Shown one piece after another: positions 1-8,625 of a stretch of 48,944 nt of DNA; positions within the stretch are counted from its first letter, which is position 1; each line of letters begins with the position of its first letter. The DNA lies in the NCBI GenBank assembly GCA_000961805.1, contig LADV01000011.1, positions 1 to 48,944 on the forward strand, in the 5' to 3' direction. Position numbers and translations under genes: made by a program. Origin of the DNA: Peptococcaceae bacterium BRH_c23 (GTDB lineage Bacteria; Bacillota_B; Desulfitobacteriia; Desulfitobacteriales; Desulfitobacteriaceae). Below the pieces are notes generated by a model. That model was not told the origin of the DNA. It did no database searches and saw nothing but the letters and a program-made list of their open reading frames with translations.

Positions 1-10
1 CCCCCACCGA

Positions 11-40
11 AGACTCGATGTTCAACTTTAGTTGAACGAG
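11..40. repeat. Hairpin element, copy A
   Basis: A short palindrome (GTTCAAC, TAAA loop, GTTGAAC on the minus strand) followed on that strand by ATCGAGTCT and CGGTG. A second copy in opposite orientation lies at about 3219-3255; 24 of 30 aligned bases agree, and two of the differences within the stem keep pairing. It sits where the TetR reading frame is lost, so it may mark a recombination junction. Identity as a REP-like or mobile-element end is not established. Confidence 0.45.
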
Positions 41-77
41 TTTACTCCCAGAAGGCAGGTAACTTCAGTTTCAATCC

Positions 78-326
78 ATGTTAAAGAAAGGGACTTACCA
101 AGGAAGTGGGTTGGATATTGTTTTGTCACAAATCATTCGTTACGGACAAGAAAATGGCGAAGTCCGAAAGGATATGCCGACTGAGTATCTCGCAAAACAT
201 CTAGAAATGATGTACATCATGGAATTCTTAGTTTGGTTATTGGAACCTGAAGTTTGGGATGCCGAGAAGAATCTTGGAGCGATGGTCGACTTGTTTATGC
301 ACGGTGTCGAAGATAGAAGAGAGTGA
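78..326 (+). pseudogene. TetR-family regulator, C-terminal remnant
   Basis: The 82 residues look like the ligand-binding C-terminal half of a TetR/AcrR repressor: helical, with the tract EYLAKHLEMMYIMEFLVWLL and ending in the usual final amphipathic helix. The N-terminal HTH domain is missing, the frame has stop codons just upstream, and no ribosome binding site precedes the first ATG. It is therefore most likely the 3' remnant of a gene of about 200 codons. The next gene begins 10 bp later, so the two probably formed one unit originally. Which TetR subfamily it belonged to cannot be told. Confidence 0.6.
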
Positions 327-336
327 GGAATAAACC

Positions 337-558
337 ATGAAAGTAATGTTGATTCAACCTCCCAGCAGTACTTCCTTTATGGACAAAGTGTATATGTATG
401 AACCCCTTGGACTTGAGTACCTTGGGTCTGGTTTTAAAGAAGACGGTCATGAGGTTTTGCTCTTAGATGCTCGGCTAGAACCAGATTTTGAATCCGCTTT
501 TCGGTCTTTTCGGCCAGATATGGTGGGAATAACGGGGTATACCAACCAAATTTCCTAA
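337..558 (+). pseudogene. B12-binding radical SAM protein, N-terminal fragment
   Basis: The 73-residue frame opens with MKVMLIQPP, the typical start of the cobalamin-binding (Rossmann) domain of BchE/HpnP-type radical SAM enzymes. It continues with GLEYLGSGFKEDGHEVLLLD and PDMVGITGYTNQI, all in canonical order. It then stops, whereas family members have about 450-600 residues and carry the CxxxCxxC cluster motif further on. No continuation was found in another frame downstream. A GAGGA site precedes the ATG, so a short peptide may still be made, but the enzyme is lost. Lies directly behind the TetR remnant. Confidence 0.7.
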
Positions 559-946
559 GAAAAGGGTTGTAAAAAGCTAAGTTAAAGGGCTGATTACTAC
601 CCAAAATAAATCAGTTTGTCATGAAATTCAGTTTGGTGATTACATTTCTTTTCTTACTATGATATTGACTTAGTTTGTCAAATAGTTTAGCATTACTAAG
701 AATGGCTTATGAAAGGGTGAAGATAAAGATAATGCGCTACTAATTCTTGTTTCTTTCAAAAATTCTTGTTAATATGAACGAGCAATTTTTCGGATAGGAT
801 TAGTATGAGCATTTTTAATATACGACTGGGTTGCATAGTACTAGATTTTTATGCCTTTTCGTGTCTTGTTGAGGAGGTATGCAACTCACGTTTCTATTAT
901 AAGATGTTCTGCCTCCTGTCCAAAAAAACTGGATTAGGGGGGTTTT
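559..946. other. Intergenic stretch, no gene recognised
   Basis: About 390 bp of AT-rich sequence between the truncated radical SAM gene and the MFS gene. I see no coding frame with support and no continuation of the radical SAM protein. Near the right end a GAGGAGGT (871-878) abuts an ATG that opens an eight-codon frame, and a complementary GCCTCCT occurs about 45 bp later. The ribosome site touches the ATG, so a translated leader is doubtful. The real promoter of the MFS gene must lie here but is not obvious. Confidence 0.4.
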
Positions 947-2164
947 ATGTTAGAGTTAATTCGTAATCGATTTGTGCAAGCGATCTTAGGATCAGCCTTA
1001 TTTTTACAAATTGGAATCTGGGTGCGTAATTTTGCCGTGTTACTCTTTGTCATGGAACAAACAAATGGGGATGCGTTTGCTGTCTCAATGATTTTCGTGG
1101 CAGAATATGGGCCAATGTTTATTTTCTCGTTTATCGGTGGAACCTTTGCGGACCGTTGGCGTCCAAAACGAACCATGATCTGGTGTGATGTCCTTAGTGC
1201 GGTGTCCGTGTTTGCTGTCTTGCTCACCTTGGTATTAGGCACTTGGAAAGCCGTCTTTTTTACGACCATTATTTCTGCTATTTTATCTCAGTTCTCAATG
1301 CCATCAGGGATGAAGCTGATTAAGGAACAACTGCCTGCAGAACAAATGCAACCAGTAATGTCGATTTATCAGACGATCTTTACCATTTTTATGATTCTTG
1401 GACCAATCCTTGGCACGTTTGTCTATCAGAAGTTTGGGATTATGACCTCAATTACAGTGATGGGCTTAGCGTTTTTATTCTCGGCGGGTGCCTTAACGTT
1501 CCTGCCTCCGGACCGCGTCAACGTGGTAGAAAAGGTGAAAACAACCCTTCGCCAGGAAATGATAGCTGGTATTCGTTATGTACTCGCCAAGAAGGTTTTG
1601 ACACTCTTAGGCTTATGCTTTTTGGCTGCTGGCTTAGGAGGGGGCCTTATTCAGCCCTTAGGAATCTTTCTGGTCACAGAACAGCTTGGTTTGCCGAAAG
1701 AGAATTTGCAATGGCTCATGACCTTTAACGGAATAGGGATGCTTGTAGGCGGGATCGTCGTCATGGTTTTCGCTAAAGCTATTGCGCCACAAAAACTTTT
1801 AGCCCTAGGGATGTTCATCTCGGCAATCGGTATTGCAGTATGTGGATTTTCGACGACCCCCTGGTTAACCTATCTAGTGCATTTATTAATGGGATTAGTT
1901 CTTCCTTGCATTATGATTGGCATAAACATGATGATTTTACAGAATACTGATAGTCAGTTTATCGGTCGAGTGAATGGAATTCTCATGCCGCTCTATACTG
2001 GAGCGATGGTGGTGACCATGAGTATGGCGGGGCTGCTTAAGAAAATGTTTTCTTTGCTTGCTATGTATGAAACAGCGGGACTCCTGTACATCATTGGGCT
2101 ATTGTTCTTGTTGCCCCTATTACCGATAAAACAAACGGTTACACCGATAGTAAACAAGTTATAA
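947..2164 (+). CDS. MFS transporter (MFS_3/efflux type)
   Basis: A 405-residue protein of the major facilitator superfamily, about 12 hydrophobic segments, expected in the cytoplasmic membrane. The MFS signature loop between TM2 and TM3 is visible as GGTFADRWRPKRTMI, and the N-terminus (LIRNRFVQAILGSALFLQIG) resembles the MFS_3 group that includes EntS-like and macrolide exporters. The ATG follows AGGGGGG at a good distance. It stands alone between remnants and an unrelated hydrolase, so the substrate cannot be inferred; drug or small-molecule efflux is the usual role of the group. Length is normal for the family. Confidence 0.85.
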   Translation: MLELIRNRFVQAILGSALFLQIGIWVRNFAVLLFVMEQTNGDAFAVSMIFVAEYGPMFIFSFIGGTFADRWRPKRTMIWCDVLSAVSVFAVLLTLVLGTWKAVFFTTIISAILSQFSMPSGMKLIKEQLPAEQMQPVMSIYQTIFTIFMILGPILGTFVYQKFGIMTSITVMGLAFLFSAGALTFLPPDRVNVVEKVKTTLRQEMIAGIRYVLAKKVLTLLGLCFLAAGLGGGLIQPLGIFLVTEQLGLPKENLQWLMTFNGIGMLVGGIVVMVFAKAIAPQKLLALGMFISAIGIAVCGFSTTPWLTYLVHLLMGLVLPCIMIGINMMILQNTDSQFIGRVNGILMPLYTGAMVVTMSMAGLLKKMFSLLAMYETAGLLYIIGLLFLLPLLPIKQTVTPIVNKL

Positions 2165-2201
2165 TAGACAAGATAATTGAATTCTGCGGCATTTTTATTT
2201 C

Positions 2202-2233
2202 TCAGAGCAAGTGGTTTTGCTGACTGAGAAGTT
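2202..2233. other. Hairpin upstream of the MBL-fold gene
   Basis: TTCTCAG-AGCAA pairs with TTGCT-CTGAGAA around a short loop just before the ribosome site of the next gene. There is no T-run after it, so termination is uncertain; it could be a leader structure. Confidence 0.35.
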
Positions 2234-2253
2234 GATTAATTTGGAGGCATTAG

Positions 2254-3219
2254 ATGATTACTGAAGTTTACCCCAATATTTTCAAGAACGAGATACCTCT
2301 CCCTAAGAATCCCTTAAAAGCTATCAATAGTTATATCATCCTATCTGAACGTAGAAATTTGATCATCGATACTGGATTTAACACCGCGGAGTGCCTGACC
2401 GAGTTAATGAAGGGTCTAGAAGAGTTAAACATTGACATAAGCAAGACTGATCTGCTGATTACCCATATGCATAGTGATCACGCAGGTCTAGCTCCTGCTC
2501 TTAAAAAACAAGGAGTACATGGCATATATTTTAGTCAGATTGATGGAGAAATTTTAAATCAAACGACTGAGAGGGATCTGTTTTTCGAATCCTTAAACCA
2601 ACTATTAGGCTTTGAAAACGGTACTTCTATAAACTTTGGCAAAGAATTTGGGGCGAGACAGACCGAGTCTCTTGAATTTAGCCCATTATGTGAAGGGAAT
2701 AAAATAGTAATAGGGGATTATAGTTTCGAAGTCGTGGATATTCCGGGGCATACGCCCGGGCAGATTGGCTTGTATGAGAAAACCCATCAGCTGTTTTTTT
2801 GTGGAGATCACATCCTCGATGAAATAACCCCGAATATTACATTTTGGGGATTTGAACAGGATATTTTAGCAACCTATTTCAAGAGCTTAAACAAGGTATA
2901 TGAGTATGAAATTGATTACTTATTTACGGCTCATAGGAAGATCATCAGGGATCACAGAAAAAGAATTACTGAGCTTCTGAGTCATCATAAAGAACGTCTC
3001 CAAGAGATTTTGGGTATTTTAAAAGAGGGGAGAAAGACCCCAATTGAAATGGCTGCCTCAATGCACTGGGATATAAGTCATAAAAGATGGGCTGACTTTC
3101 CATCTTCTCAAAAGTGGTTTGCTTCAGGTGAAGCATTATCTCATTTAGAACATTTAGTCCATATCGGACTTGTGGAGCGGATAAATAAGGATGGGGTGCT
3201 TCTTTACGAGCTTAAGTGA
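2254..3219 (+). CDS. Metallo-beta-lactamase-fold hydrolase
   Basis: A 321-residue soluble protein. The HxHxDH zinc motif is present as THMHSDHAG (about residue 70). Further ligands are likely in DIPGHTPGQIGLY and FFCGDHIL, and a late His in FTAHRKI, as in glyoxalase II/LACTB2-like members. The last 70 residues (HWDISHKRWADFP ... HLEHLVHIGLVERI) look like the winged-helix tail seen in that subgroup. It starts at ATG after TTGGAGG. A thioester or lactone hydrolase role is plausible; the substrate is unknown. It appears to be monocistronic. Confidence 0.85.
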   Translation: MITEVYPNIFKNEIPLPKNPLKAINSYIILSERRNLIIDTGFNTAECLTELMKGLEELNIDISKTDLLITHMHSDHAGLAPALKKQGVHGIYFSQIDGEILNQTTERDLFFESLNQLLGFENGTSINFGKEFGARQTESLEFSPLCEGNKIVIGDYSFEVVDIPGHTPGQIGLYEKTHQLFFCGDHILDEITPNITFWGFEQDILATYFKSLNKVYEYEIDYLFTAHRKIIRDHRKRITELLSHHKERLQEILGILKEGRKTPIEMAASMHWDISHKRWADFPSSQKWFASGEALSHLEHLVHIGLVERINKDGVLLYELK

Positions 3220-3255
3220 TACGCTCAGCTAAGGCTGAACATCGAGTCTGCGGTG
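3219..3255. repeat. Hairpin element, copy B
   Basis: Contains CTCAGCTAAGGCTGAAC then ATCGAGTCT and CGGTG, matching copy A at 11-40 in inverted orientation. Stem changes relative to copy A (A-T to G-C on both arms) are compensatory, which favours a structured element. It lies between the converging MBL-fold and nitrilase genes, where it could also act in 3'-end formation. Confidence 0.4.
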
Positions 3256-3281
3256 AAGACAGTCTATAGTTGAGAGCCATT

Positions 3282-4094
3282 TCAGTAAAGATCTTCCCGA
3301 CGTTGTTTCCAGACCGGCAGAGCCTCTCTAACCTCTTCAATTTGGGTCAAATCAAGATCGATCATCAGAATTCCTGGCTTTTCGTCCAACTGTGCAAGCA
3401 CTTGGCCCCACGGATTGACGGCTAAGGAATGACCATAGGCCACATAGGAAGCATGGGGATTACGGGCAGGAGAAGTGCCCAGCATGAAAATTTGGTTGTC
3501 TAGGGCACGGCTGCGGAACAACAATTCCCAGTGAGCTGGACCAGTGGTCATATTAAATGCCGCGGGGACAATGACAAGGCGGGCTCCGTCCATAGCCATT
3601 TTTCGAGTTAATTCTGGAAAGCGAATATCATAGCATATTTCCACACCGAATTTACCCCACGGAGTTTCAAACAGTGTAGTAGCATTTCCTGGGGACAGTA
3701 CCTGTGATTCTGTGAACTCAATACCATTTTTGACACGCACATCAAACAGGTGGGCTTTGCGGTGCAGGGCAATAATCTCTCCTTGGGAGTTAAATACGAC
3801 ACTTGTATTATAAATCAGTTCACCCGACAGTTCCGGAATTGAGCCGCCGACAAGAAAAAGACCATGGGTGCGTGCAAGGCTGACGAGGTGGTTCGTCGTT
3901 TCTCCTGAGGGGATTTCCTCAGCGTAGTCCCGAAAGCAATGGATATCGTACGGGCAATTGAACATTTCCGGCAAGACTGCCAGATTTGCCCCTCCAGCAG
4001 CTGCCGCCTGGAGCGAAGCTGCGGCATTGTTGAGATTTGCTTGCTTATCAGCCGCAACATGCAGCTGACATAATGCTATCTTTAGAGTGGTCAC
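3282..4094 (-). CDS. Nitrilase-superfamily C-N hydrolase (omega-amidase-like)
   Basis: About 270 residues of the carbon-nitrogen hydrolase family. The catalytic Glu-Lys-Cys set is visible: E in AVLPEMFNCPY, K in HRKAHLFDV, and C in FGVEICYDIRFPEL. The distances and the YDIRFPE tract match Nit2/omega-amidase and related amidases that hydrolyse alpha-ketoglutaramate or alpha-ketosuccinamate. A GTG at 4094 (or TTG at 4097) is chosen because AAAGGAGG lies 5-8 bases before it; the frame is open to 4148 but the extra residues have no family match. Cytosolic. It is transcribed away from glcD and has no obvious operon partner. Confidence 0.85.
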   Translation of the reverse strand: MTTLKIALCQLHVAADKQANLNNAAASLQAAAAGGANLAVLPEMFNCPYDIHCFRDYAEEIPSGETTNHLVSLARTHGLFLVGGSIPELSGELIYNTSVVFNSQGEIIALHRKAHLFDVRVKNGIEFTESQVLSPGNATTLFETPWGKFGVEICYDIRFPELTRKMAMDGARLVIVPAAFNMTTGPAHWELLFRSRALDNQIFMLGTSPARNPHASYVAYGHSLAVNPWGQVLAQLDEKPGILMIDLDLTQIEEVREALPVWKQRREDLY

Positions 4095-4195
4095 CAATTT
4101 TGCCTCCTTTGAATCCTTTGTTGTTATTAGTAAAGGACAAGTAAACATCTTCTTATTTAGATATTATGAATCTCTTCGAACAGCAATGCAAGAGA

Positions 4196-4226
4196 TCCGA
4201 AAAGGCCTTTGCGGGCCTCTTTGTCG
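4196..4226. terminator. Hairpin between divergent genes
   Basis: AAAGGCC and GGCCTCTTT form a GC-rich stem around TTTGCG, followed by a T-containing tract. It lies between the divergently transcribed nitrilase and glcD genes, so its role as a terminator is uncertain; it may belong to the 5' leader of either. Confidence 0.35.
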
Positions 4227-4330
4227 ATTTTAAAGGATATTTAGAACAGACAGCGAAATAATATCTTGTTATATAGTTCAACGAAAATCTCTTTTAAACA
4301 AAGGGATCCCACTTAAGGAGGCAACGAGTT

Positions 4331-5722
4331 TTGAAGCCAGAGATCATTCAGAAGCTTAGTGAAATTGTCGGCAAAGACAACTTATATACAACCTTGGAGG
4401 ATCTATATTGTTATACCTATGACGCCTCTTTTGTTAAGGCAGATGTGAAGAAGGATTTAGCGGGAGTTGCTGTGTACCCAGGTAACACAGAAGAAGTAGC
4501 ACAGATTCTTAAACTGGCTAATCAAGAGATGATTCCAGTCGTTCCACGGGGAGCAGGGTCAAATGTCAGCGGAGGATCTATTTCTGTAGGGGATTGTATC
4601 GTCCTGGTGCTCAAGAGAATGAACAAAATACTTGAGGTTGATCGTAAAAATTTGATTGCAGTGGTGGAACCTGGCGTAATTACTGGCCAATTACAGAGCG
4701 AAGTTGAGCGAGTAGGTCTGTTTTATCCTCCGGACCCTGCCAGTCAGGCTTTTTCAACGATGGGCGGTAATGTGGCGGAATGTGCAGGAGGACCGCGTGG
4801 CGTGAAATACGGAGTGACTCGAGACTATGTTATTGGGCTCGAGGTAGTGCTTCCGAGCGGAGAGGTTATGAATACCGGTGGAAGAACGATCAAGAATGTA
4901 ACTGGGTACGATATGACGAAGCTATTCACTGGGTCAGAAGGAACGTTGTGTGTTATAACCAAAATTATTGTTAAACTTATCCCTTTACCGGAAGCCAAGA
5001 GCACCATGATGGCAGTTTTCTCTGAGATCGAACAAGCGTGTGAGACAGTCTCTGAAATCATCGCTGTCGGGCTGGTTCCTTGCTCACTCGAATTATTAGA
5101 CAATATTTATATTAGAAATATTGAGGAATATGCCAAGGTGGGATTACCCACGGAGGCAGGTGCTGTGCTCTTAATCGAAGTTGATGGGGATTCGGAAATC
5201 TTAGCTAAGCAGATTGCGAAGATAGAACAAGTCTGCCAACGACTAGGGGCTGTCCAGATCCGGATTGCCAAGACGAAAGAAGAAGCAGAAGAATTATGGC
5301 GTGCTCGCCGCTCAGCCTTTGCCGCTGTGTCGAGGGTAAAACCGACCATTATCGGTGAGGATGCGACCGTTCCACGGAGCAGCATTCCGATAGCTGTGAG
5401 GCGGATTCAGGAAATTGCAGCTAAGTATAACATCATTATTGCGATACTCGGACATGCCGGAGATGGCAATTTGCATGCCACAATCCTGACCGATGAAACG
5501 AATCTGGAGGAGGCAGCGCGGGTAGAAAAAGCCATCGATGAGATCTTTATAGCGACGGTGGAATTGGGCGGATCCTTAAGTGGTGAGCATGGTATCGGAC
5601 GAGCAAAATCCAAGTATATTACTCGACAGACTGGGGAAGTTGGACTGGAAGTACAACACCGGATTAAACAAGCACTTGATCCTAACAACATATTAAACCC
5701 TGGCGTAATGTTTGGAGTGTGA
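4331..5722 (+). CDS. glcD: FAD-binding 2-hydroxyacid oxidase subunit (GlcD-like)
   Basis: A 463-residue flavoprotein of the GlcD / D-lactate dehydrogenase family. The PCMH-type FAD domain covers about residues 35-215 (VVPRGAGSNVSGGS, PPDPASQAFSTMGGNVAE, TGYDMTKLFTGSEGTL). The FAD-oxidase C-terminal domain follows with ILGHAGDGNLH and LSGEHGIGRAKSKYI. It oxidises 2-hydroxy acids such as glycolate or D-lactate to 2-oxo acids, passing electrons to the Fe-S partner encoded next. The TTG start follows AAGGAGG at ideal spacing. It is followed with almost no gap by the GlcF-like gene and then a LarA racemase, which argues for lactate (or another 2-hydroxy acid) as substrate. Confidence 0.9.
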   Translation: MKPEIIQKLSEIVGKDNLYTTLEDLYCYTYDASFVKADVKKDLAGVAVYPGNTEEVAQILKLANQEMIPVVPRGAGSNVSGGSISVGDCIVLVLKRMNKILEVDRKNLIAVVEPGVITGQLQSEVERVGLFYPPDPASQAFSTMGGNVAECAGGPRGVKYGVTRDYVIGLEVVLPSGEVMNTGGRTIKNVTGYDMTKLFTGSEGTLCVITKIIVKLIPLPEAKSTMMAVFSEIEQACETVSEIIAVGLVPCSLELLDNIYIRNIEEYAKVGLPTEAGAVLLIEVDGDSEILAKQIAKIEQVCQRLGAVQIRIAKTKEEAEELWRARRSAFAAVSRVKPTIIGEDATVPRSSIPIAVRRIQEIAAKYNIIIAILGHAGDGNLHATILTDETNLEEAARVEKAIDEIFIATVELGGSLSGEHGIGRAKSKYITRQTGEVGLEVQHRIKQALDPNNILNPGVMFGV

Positions 5723-5726
5723 TGGG

Positions 5727-7010
5727 ATGGAACGTTCATTTGAGTCATGGGAGAAAGAAGTCATCCGCTGTATTCGGTGTGGTGCCTGCCAAAATGTCTG
5801 TCCAGTCTTTAAAGAATTACAAGCAGAATCCACGGTTGCCAGAGGACGAGTGAAGCTGATTCGCGGAGTTATTAGCAAAGATTTGAATTTCACTGCAGGT
5901 TTAATTGACAAGATGTCCTTGTGTTTGATGTGTAAGGCTTGCGTTGTAAACTGTCCGAGTGGTGTGAAAGTCGACAAGCTGGTGGAAGCAGCCCGCAAGG
6001 AAATCACCGCCAAGAAAGGACTCTCACCTCTTAAGAACTTGATTTTTCGGTTGGTTTTAAAGAATCGTTGGGTGTTTAACACGGGTATGAGGACAGGACG
6101 AATTTTCCAAGGCCTAATCTTCCGTAAAGGACCTAATGGCCAAGGAATGTTACCGAGAATGTCCCTAGGGATAGATAAGAGAAGACTTCTTTCACCCCTC
6201 GCCCCAAAACCATTGAAAATGCTGTACCCGGAAGTAGTCAAAGTTCCAGAAGCAACTATGAGGGTAGCTTTTTTCACGGGGTGTATGATCAACTATATTT
6301 ATACGGATACCGGTCGGGCGGTGATCAACGTCCTAAAACAAAATGGAGTGGAGGTTGTCATTCCTGCTCTCCAAAACTGTTGTGGTACCCCAGTCAGGAT
6401 TAATGGGGACTATCAAACGGCTAAAGAGATGGCGAGAGCAAATATCGATGTCTTACTGAAAGAAGAGGTCGATGTCGTAGTCGTGGCCTGTGGCACGTGC
6501 GGTTTAAGTCTGAAGGAAGAGTATGCTGAGTTACTTGAGGATGATCCGATCTATGCCGAAAAGGCGAAGAAGCTTGGGGCCATGATCAAGGATTTCACAG
6601 AACTGGTGGTTTCCTTAGCGGGGTTCGAGGATAAAATGGGTTGTTTGCCAATCAAGGTTACCTATCATGATCCTTGTCACCTGGTTAGAGGATTAAAGGT
6701 AAAAGAACAACCCAGACAGATCATCAGAAGTATCCCGGGGTTGACGTTTGAAGAAATGAGTAAACCGGATACCTGCTGTGGTAGTGCAGGTTCCTTCAGC
6801 TTATACCACTACGAACTATCCACAAAAATCAATGACCATAAAGTTGAGTCTATTAAACAGACGGACGCAGAAGTGTTGGTGACAGGGTGTTCCGCTTGTC
6901 GAATGCACATCGCGGACGGGCTGAATCGCCAAGGAGTTTCTGTACAGGTGATGCATACTGCACAACTTTTGGAAATGGCTTATGATGCTAAGCAAAATAA
7001 GGGAAGCTAG
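5727..7010 (+). CDS. glcF: Fe-S electron-transfer subunit of 2-hydroxyacid oxidase (GlcF-like)
   Basis: About 427 residues. Two ferredoxin-type motifs near the N-terminus, CIRCGACQNVCPV and CLMCKACVVNCP, should bind two [4Fe-4S] clusters. Two CCG cysteine-rich domains follow, with CCGTPVR and CCGSAGSF, as in GlcF, LutA and HdrB. The ATG at 5727 is chosen because it follows the glcD stop by 4 bases and has GGAG upstream; an in-frame TTG at 5712 overlaps glcD. It is expected at the inner face of the membrane, relaying electrons from GlcD to quinone or another acceptor. The order glcD-glcF-larA suggests a lactate utilisation unit. Confidence 0.88.
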   Translation: MERSFESWEKEVIRCIRCGACQNVCPVFKELQAESTVARGRVKLIRGVISKDLNFTAGLIDKMSLCLMCKACVVNCPSGVKVDKLVEAARKEITAKKGLSPLKNLIFRLVLKNRWVFNTGMRTGRIFQGLIFRKGPNGQGMLPRMSLGIDKRRLLSPLAPKPLKMLYPEVVKVPEATMRVAFFTGCMINYIYTDTGRAVINVLKQNGVEVVIPALQNCCGTPVRINGDYQTAKEMARANIDVLLKEEVDVVVVACGTCGLSLKEEYAELLEDDPIYAEKAKKLGAMIKDFTELVVSLAGFEDKMGCLPIKVTYHDPCHLVRGLKVKEQPRQIIRSIPGLTFEEMSKPDTCCGSAGSFSLYHYELSTKINDHKVESIKQTDAEVLVTGCSACRMHIADGLNRQGVSVQVMHTAQLLEMAYDAKQNKGS

Positions 7011-7094
7011 GAAGAAAGAGAATAGAATAGAGGAATAGAGAAACAGGGAACATCTTTTGAAAAACGCCATCAATATTGAAAGGGAGAGTAAAGG

Positions 7095-8378
7095 ATGAAT
7101 AGTTTTAACCTTGCCTATGGTAAAGAGGCGTTGTCTTTTAGTCTTTCATCTTCCGTGAAGGTTAAGGAAATTAAAGCAAAAGCCAGTCAGCCGATTTTAG
7201 AAATCGAACAGGCAATTCTCCAGGCTTTGGCTCATCCTCTTGGCACGGCTCCACTGATCGAGGTGGTAAAACCAGGGGATAAAGTAGTAATTATAGTTAG
7301 TGACCTTACACGACTATGGGTACGGACAGATGTCCTTTTGCCGGTATTGCTGGATGTTTTAAATGGAGCCGGAGTACCGGATAAGGACATTTCTCTTGTA
7401 ACGGCAACCGGGGACCACCGTTTGCTGACCTTAGAAGAACACACGGCAATTTGTGGGGCAAAAGTTTTGGCGAGGGTTCCGATCTTTGATCACGAGTGTC
7501 ATGCCCAGGATTTAGTGGATTTGGGCAAATCCTCACGGGGAACACCCTTTAGTGTAAACCGTCGAGTGTGGGAAGCGGACAAGGTGATTCTGACCGGTGG
7601 AATTGCGTATCATTTGCTGGCAGGATTTGGTGGTGGCCGTAAGTCTATTGCGCCTGGAGTTTGTAGCTACGAGATGATTCAGCAAAACCATGCTTTAGCA
7701 CTTCAAGGAGGAGGGACCTCTGGAATTAATCCAAACATAGAGACTGGAAAAATGGAGGGCAATCCGGTTGCTGAGGATATGTTAGAAATTGCGCGTCTAG
7801 TGGGCGTAGACTTCATACTAAACGTCGTTGTTAACGAGAAGAAAGAATTTGTCTATCTTGCAGCCGGTGAGTTGTATGAGGCACATTTAGCGGGCTGTCG
7901 GGTTACCGAAGAAATCTTCGGAATTGAAATCGAAGAAAAGGCGGAGCTAGTCATCGTATCGAGCGGTGGGTATCCCAAAGATACTCAGCTTTACCAATCA
8001 ATCAAGGCCCTGGATAATGCTAGTTATGCGGTAAAAGAAGGTGGAGTTATTATCCTGGTTAGTGAATGCTCTGAGGGAGTAGGTTCTCAACCTTTTCAGG
8101 AATTTTTTAAGGATGACGAGGTGGAGGGGATGAATGCCAGACTTCATGCTGACTTTACCATGCCAGGCTATATAAGCTTGAAAACAGCGAGCATCTGCCA
8201 AAAGTCACCCGTCATTTTGATCAGTTCCTTATCGGAGGATCTTGTTAAAGGCGTGAAGATGATTCCGTCTAATAGCCCTGCAGGAGCTTTGCAGTTAGCA
8301 AGTCAAATACTTGGACATCAACCTGAATCTGTCTATATAATGCCTCACGGCGGAAGCACCTTTCCGATCGTGAGTTAG
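7095..8378 (+). CDS. larA: LarA-family nickel-pincer racemase 1
   Basis: A 427-residue protein matching lactate racemase LarA. The residues known from Lactiplantibacillus LarA are all present at nearly the same numbers: H108 (ATGDHRLL), H173 (GGIAYHLL), K183 (GGGRKSIAPG, the Lys that carries the nickel pincer nucleotide) and H199 (QQNHA). It is predicted to interconvert D- and L-lactate or a related 2-hydroxy acid. Position behind glcD-glcF supports a role in delivering the right enantiomer to the oxidase. The pincer cofactor makers LarB, LarC and LarE are not in this window and must be elsewhere. A strong hairpin closes the unit. Confidence 0.88.
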   Translation: MNSFNLAYGKEALSFSLSSSVKVKEIKAKASQPILEIEQAILQALAHPLGTAPLIEVVKPGDKVVIIVSDLTRLWVRTDVLLPVLLDVLNGAGVPDKDISLVTATGDHRLLTLEEHTAICGAKVLARVPIFDHECHAQDLVDLGKSSRGTPFSVNRRVWEADKVILTGGIAYHLLAGFGGGRKSIAPGVCSYEMIQQNHALALQGGGTSGINPNIETGKMEGNPVAEDMLEIARLVGVDFILNVVVNEKKEFVYLAAGELYEAHLAGCRVTEEIFGIEIEEKAELVIVSSGGYPKDTQLYQSIKALDNASYAVKEGGVIILVSECSEGVGSQPFQEFFKDDEVEGMNARLHADFTMPGYISLKTASICQKSPVILISSLSEDLVKGVKMIPSNSPAGALQLASQILGHQPESVYIMPHGGSTFPIVS

Positions 8379-8392
8379 TTGTAATTGTAAGT

Positions 8393-8438
8393 GGTAAATA
8401 GTGCCTTATCCTGAAATCGGGATAAGGCACTATTTACC
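8393..8438 (+). terminator. Long perfect hairpin after larA1
   Basis: A perfect 19-bp stem (GGTAAATAGTGCCTTATCC and its complement) around a short loop, 15 bp after the larA1 stop. The T-run after it is weak, so it may rely on stem strength. It ends the glcD-glcF-larA unit. Confidence 0.75.
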
Positions 8439-8625
8439 TTACGACGGTAATAAAAGAACTTTGAAAATATAAACTTTGCAAGAATAGGAAATACTTAATA
8501 AATATGGATGATACTGCCGAAACCATTGTTTTCCATTTAACTACAAAATATAATAGTCAAGAAATGAAATATAGGAGGTAATAAGGGATAATTTATTAAA
8601 AAGGTTGCTTTTTGTAAGTAAATGA

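Noticed and set aside
871..902. Eight-codon leader peptide before the MFS gene with GAGGAGGT and a complementary GCCTCCT downstream
   Set aside because: The ribosome site touches the ATG with no spacer, so initiation should be poor, and no alternative stem pairing with the MFS ribosome site was found.
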